Assembly (NCBI GenBank): GCA_035515795.1
Contig: DATJAY010000039.1
Span: 62,001 to 126,000 of the forward strand
Length of the DNA: 64,000 nt
Direction of reading: 5' to 3'
Source of the DNA: Candidatus Acidiferrales bacterium
GTDB lineage: Bacteria; Bacteroidota; Ignavibacteria; Kryptoniales; JAKASW01
Under the pieces are notes generated by a model. It had not been told where the DNA came from, did not search any database, and saw only the letters and a program-made list of their open reading frames with translations. This document shows positions 62,400 to 64,000 of this stretch, piece by piece. A program made the position numbers and the translations under genes. Position 1 is the first letter of the stretch; the number at the start of each line of letters is the position of its first letter.

Positions 62400-63353
62400 A
62401 TGACAGTCCGAGTAGATCCTTTTGGGACAGAGAAGTTCCCGGCAAAAAAAATTCCGCATAGTCAGCTTGAAGTTTTGATCCGTCAATTTGATGCCACGAT
62501 GCGCCATGCGAGCCAGGCAACGCGGCATGTTTATAAGAAAGGACTGGATCAACTCTTAGCTTTCACTAAGACGAATGGATTTAAGTTTACGCCGAGCGAC
62601 TTCAATAGTTTTCGTCTCTGGTTATTCAATGGGCGGAATCTTTCGACCAACACAGTGAATGTTTATTTGACCGCGTCGAGAAGATTTTGCGAATTTTTGA
62701 TCGAACATGGTCTCTTGAAAAAGAATCCGGCCTGGAAGATACATGGAACGAAGCCGGAGTTCAAAACGGCGGAAGTAAATCTGACGGAAGTCTCAGCGGC
62801 GATATCTAGCATAGACAGGAGCACGGTTTTGGGAAAGCGCGATTTTGTCTTTTTGTCTGCGATCCTTGATACCGGCGTTTCGATCTCCGAGCTGATCGAT
62901 GCAAACGTCGGCGATCTGAAAAGAGACGGGAGAAAGGCGAGACTATCTGTAAAGCTCAAAGGAACACATGCCAAAAATCTGACACTAACTTTACCCGAAC
63001 AGGATACGGCAGCATTGTACGATTACTTGAATGCACGCGGATCGGCTGCGGCAGGCGAACCGCTTTTCTGCGCCCTGCGCGGTGGAGGAACCTCTAAGGC
63101 AAGGCTTTCCTTGCGTGGAGTTCGTTTTGCGATGGGACGCAGGTTGAATTTCGGAAACGATCGAAAAATCAGGCTCGACTCGCTGCGGACTTATTGTTTG
63201 GTTAGACTTATGTCCAAAGGTAAGACTTCCAAAGAAATACGTTCCATAATGCGCTTCAAAAGCAATATGCCGTTTAGAAAAATCATGTTTAACGCGCCGC
63301 ATAGCCGAAGATTCGAATCTCCGAGCGGCATCCTGCATTCTGAGAAGACCTAA
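62400..63353 (+). CDS. Tyrosine recombinase-like protein lacking catalytic residues
   Basis: A 317-residue protein with a XerC/D-like layout: a helical core-binding domain (RHVYKKGLDQLLAFTKTNG, STNTVNVYLTASRRFCEFLI) and a catalytic-type domain. Where active enzymes have TGLRxSEL, this has TGVSISEL (first Arg lost); HxLRH is DSLRT (His lost, Arg kept); LGHKS is MRFKS (His lost); and no nucleophile Tyr is found near the end. It probably binds DNA without cutting. ATG 62400 is preferred over an earlier start at 62316, which would add an unconserved leader. It lacks signs of an integron integrase. Confidence 0.72.
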   Translation: MTVRVDPFGTEKFPAKKIPHSQLEVLIRQFDATMRHASQATRHVYKKGLDQLLAFTKTNGFKFTPSDFNSFRLWLFNGRNLSTNTVNVYLTASRRFCEFLIEHGLLKKNPAWKIHGTKPEFKTAEVNLTEVSAAISSIDRSTVLGKRDFVFLSAILDTGVSISELIDANVGDLKRDGRKARLSVKLKGTHAKNLTLTLPEQDTAALYDYLNARGSAAAGEPLFCALRGGGTSKARLSLRGVRFAMGRRLNFGNDRKIRLDSLRTYCLVRLMSKGKTSKEIRSIMRFKSNMPFRKIMFNAPHSRRFESPSGILHSEKT

Positions 63354-63387
63354 TTCTTGGGCGGGACAAAAGCTCTAGCGAAATAAA

Positions 63388-64000
63388 ATGAAATACGATT
63401 TTGCATCAATTGAGAAAAAGTGGCAGAAACACTGGGAAGAGAAAAAAACAAATCGCGTCAACCTTGGCGACATCAAGAGGAAACTTTATTGCCTCGTAAT
63501 GTTTCTCTATCCGAGCGCAGATAAACTCCATATAGGACACTGGTACAATTTCGGCCCGACGGATACGTGGGCACGTTTCAAGCGATTGAACGGTTTCAAC
63601 GTGTTCGAGCCGATGGGGTACGATGCATTCGGACTCCCGGCCGAGAACTATGCGATCAAGACCGGAGTGCATCCGCAGGACAGCACGCAGAAAAATATAT
63701 CCGTGATCCGTGAACAACTCAAGACCATGGGCGCAATGTACGACTTCGATTACGAAGTCGATACTTCAAAACCGGAATACTACCGATGGACCCAATGGGT
63801 TTTCCTGCAATTATACAGAATGGGTCTCGCATACCGGACAAATGCACCTGTCAACTGGTGCCCGAAGGATCAGACGGTTCTTGCCAACGAACAGGTCGTC
63901 GAGGGAGCATGTGAAAGATGTGGCACTCCTGTGATTCGAAAATCCATGACTCAGTGGTTTTTCAGGATTACAGCTTATGCAGATAAGCTGCTCGAAGGGT
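63388..64000 (+). CDS. leuS: Leucyl-tRNA synthetase, N-terminal part (runs off the window)
   Basis: The first 204 codons of a class I synthetase. [18 protein letters not shown] is followed by the HIGH motif in [18 protein letters not shown] and then the [14 protein letters not shown] segment specific to LeuRS. CERCGTP is part of the zinc-binding insert. The rest, including KMSKS, lies beyond the window. Confidence 0.95.
   Translation, partial: MKYDFASIEKKWQKHWEEKKTNRVNLGDIKRKLYCLVMFLYPSADKLHIGHWYNFGPTDTWARFKRLNGFNVFEPMGYDAFGLPAENYAIKTGVHPQDSTQKNISVIREQLKTMGAMYDFDYEVDTSKPEYYRWTQWVFLQLYRMGLAYRTNAPVNWCPKDQTVLANEQVVEGACERCGTPVIRKSMTQWFFRITAYADKLLEG

Noticed and set aside
63306-63330. GATTCGAATCTC as a tRNA T-arm
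   Set aside because: No matching acceptor, D or anticodon arms; it lies inside the end of the recombinase-like gene.
62400-63353. Integron integrase for the cassette array
   Set aside because: Catalytic residues are missing, no IntI-specific insert is visible, and it is about 9 kb from the array beyond a housekeeping operon.

Overview
The window is 64 kb of a bacterial chromosome from the Bacteroidota/Chlorobiota side of the tree, most likely an Ignavibacteria-like lineage. Three things support this: a type IX secretion (T9SS) outer-membrane protein of the PorQ/PorV kind, a large secreted protein with a T9SS C-terminal sorting domain (YPNPFNPST motif), and an F-type ATP synthase cluster that lacks the beta and epsilon genes. 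Lipid A genes show a Gram-negative envelope. No rRNA or tRNA gene was recognised.

Layout. 1-9.2 kb (+): end of smc, then a tightly overlapping envelope block (HAD phosphatase, isoprenylcysteine-type methyltransferase, lpxB, lpxK, class I amidotransferase), pyruvate phosphate dikinase with a terminator behind it, queA and ispD. 9.2-11.5 kb (-): a secreted protein and a carboxyltransferase subunit of the methylcrotonyl-CoA carboxylase type. 11.6-18.5 kb (+): M23 peptidase, bactofilin, then atpZ-atpI-atpB-atpE-atpF-atpH-atpA-atpG. 18.6-29.6 kb: a methyltransferase, pyruvoyl-dependent arginine decarboxylase, tyrS, smpB, glyQS, a DUF2461 protein, glycerate kinase, an RlmD-type methyltransferase and two family 9 glycosyltransferases. 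29.7-40.2 kb (+): PorQ-like protein, PASTA protein, rpe, a split AtuA pair, a membrane metallophosphoesterase, a lipoprotein and a membrane-anchored GMC oxidoreductase.

40.2-54.0 kb is the unusual part. Behind the GMC stop codon lies an array of about fifteen degenerate 21-bp repeats that stays open in the GMC frame. After it come about fourteen genes, all on the + strand, mostly small lipoproteins or proteins of unknown function. They are separated by imperfect inverted repeats that look like integron attC sites. For five consecutive units (43070-49602) the AAC-ending box after the gene is complementary, or nearly so, to the GTT-starting box at the front of the same unit, which is the arrangement expected of integron gene cassettes. 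Two units carry copies of one lipoprotein gene, and their similarity begins exactly at the GTT. No integron integrase is present, so the region reads as a cassette array without integrase (CALIN-like). One cassette encodes a 1141-residue T9SS cargo protein.

54-64 kb returns to ordinary chromosome: a minus-strand series fabG-like, zinc alcohol dehydrogenase, thrC, lysC, argC, argB and two membrane proteins, then on + a tyrosine-recombinase-like protein that appears to lack most catalytic residues, and the start of leuS.
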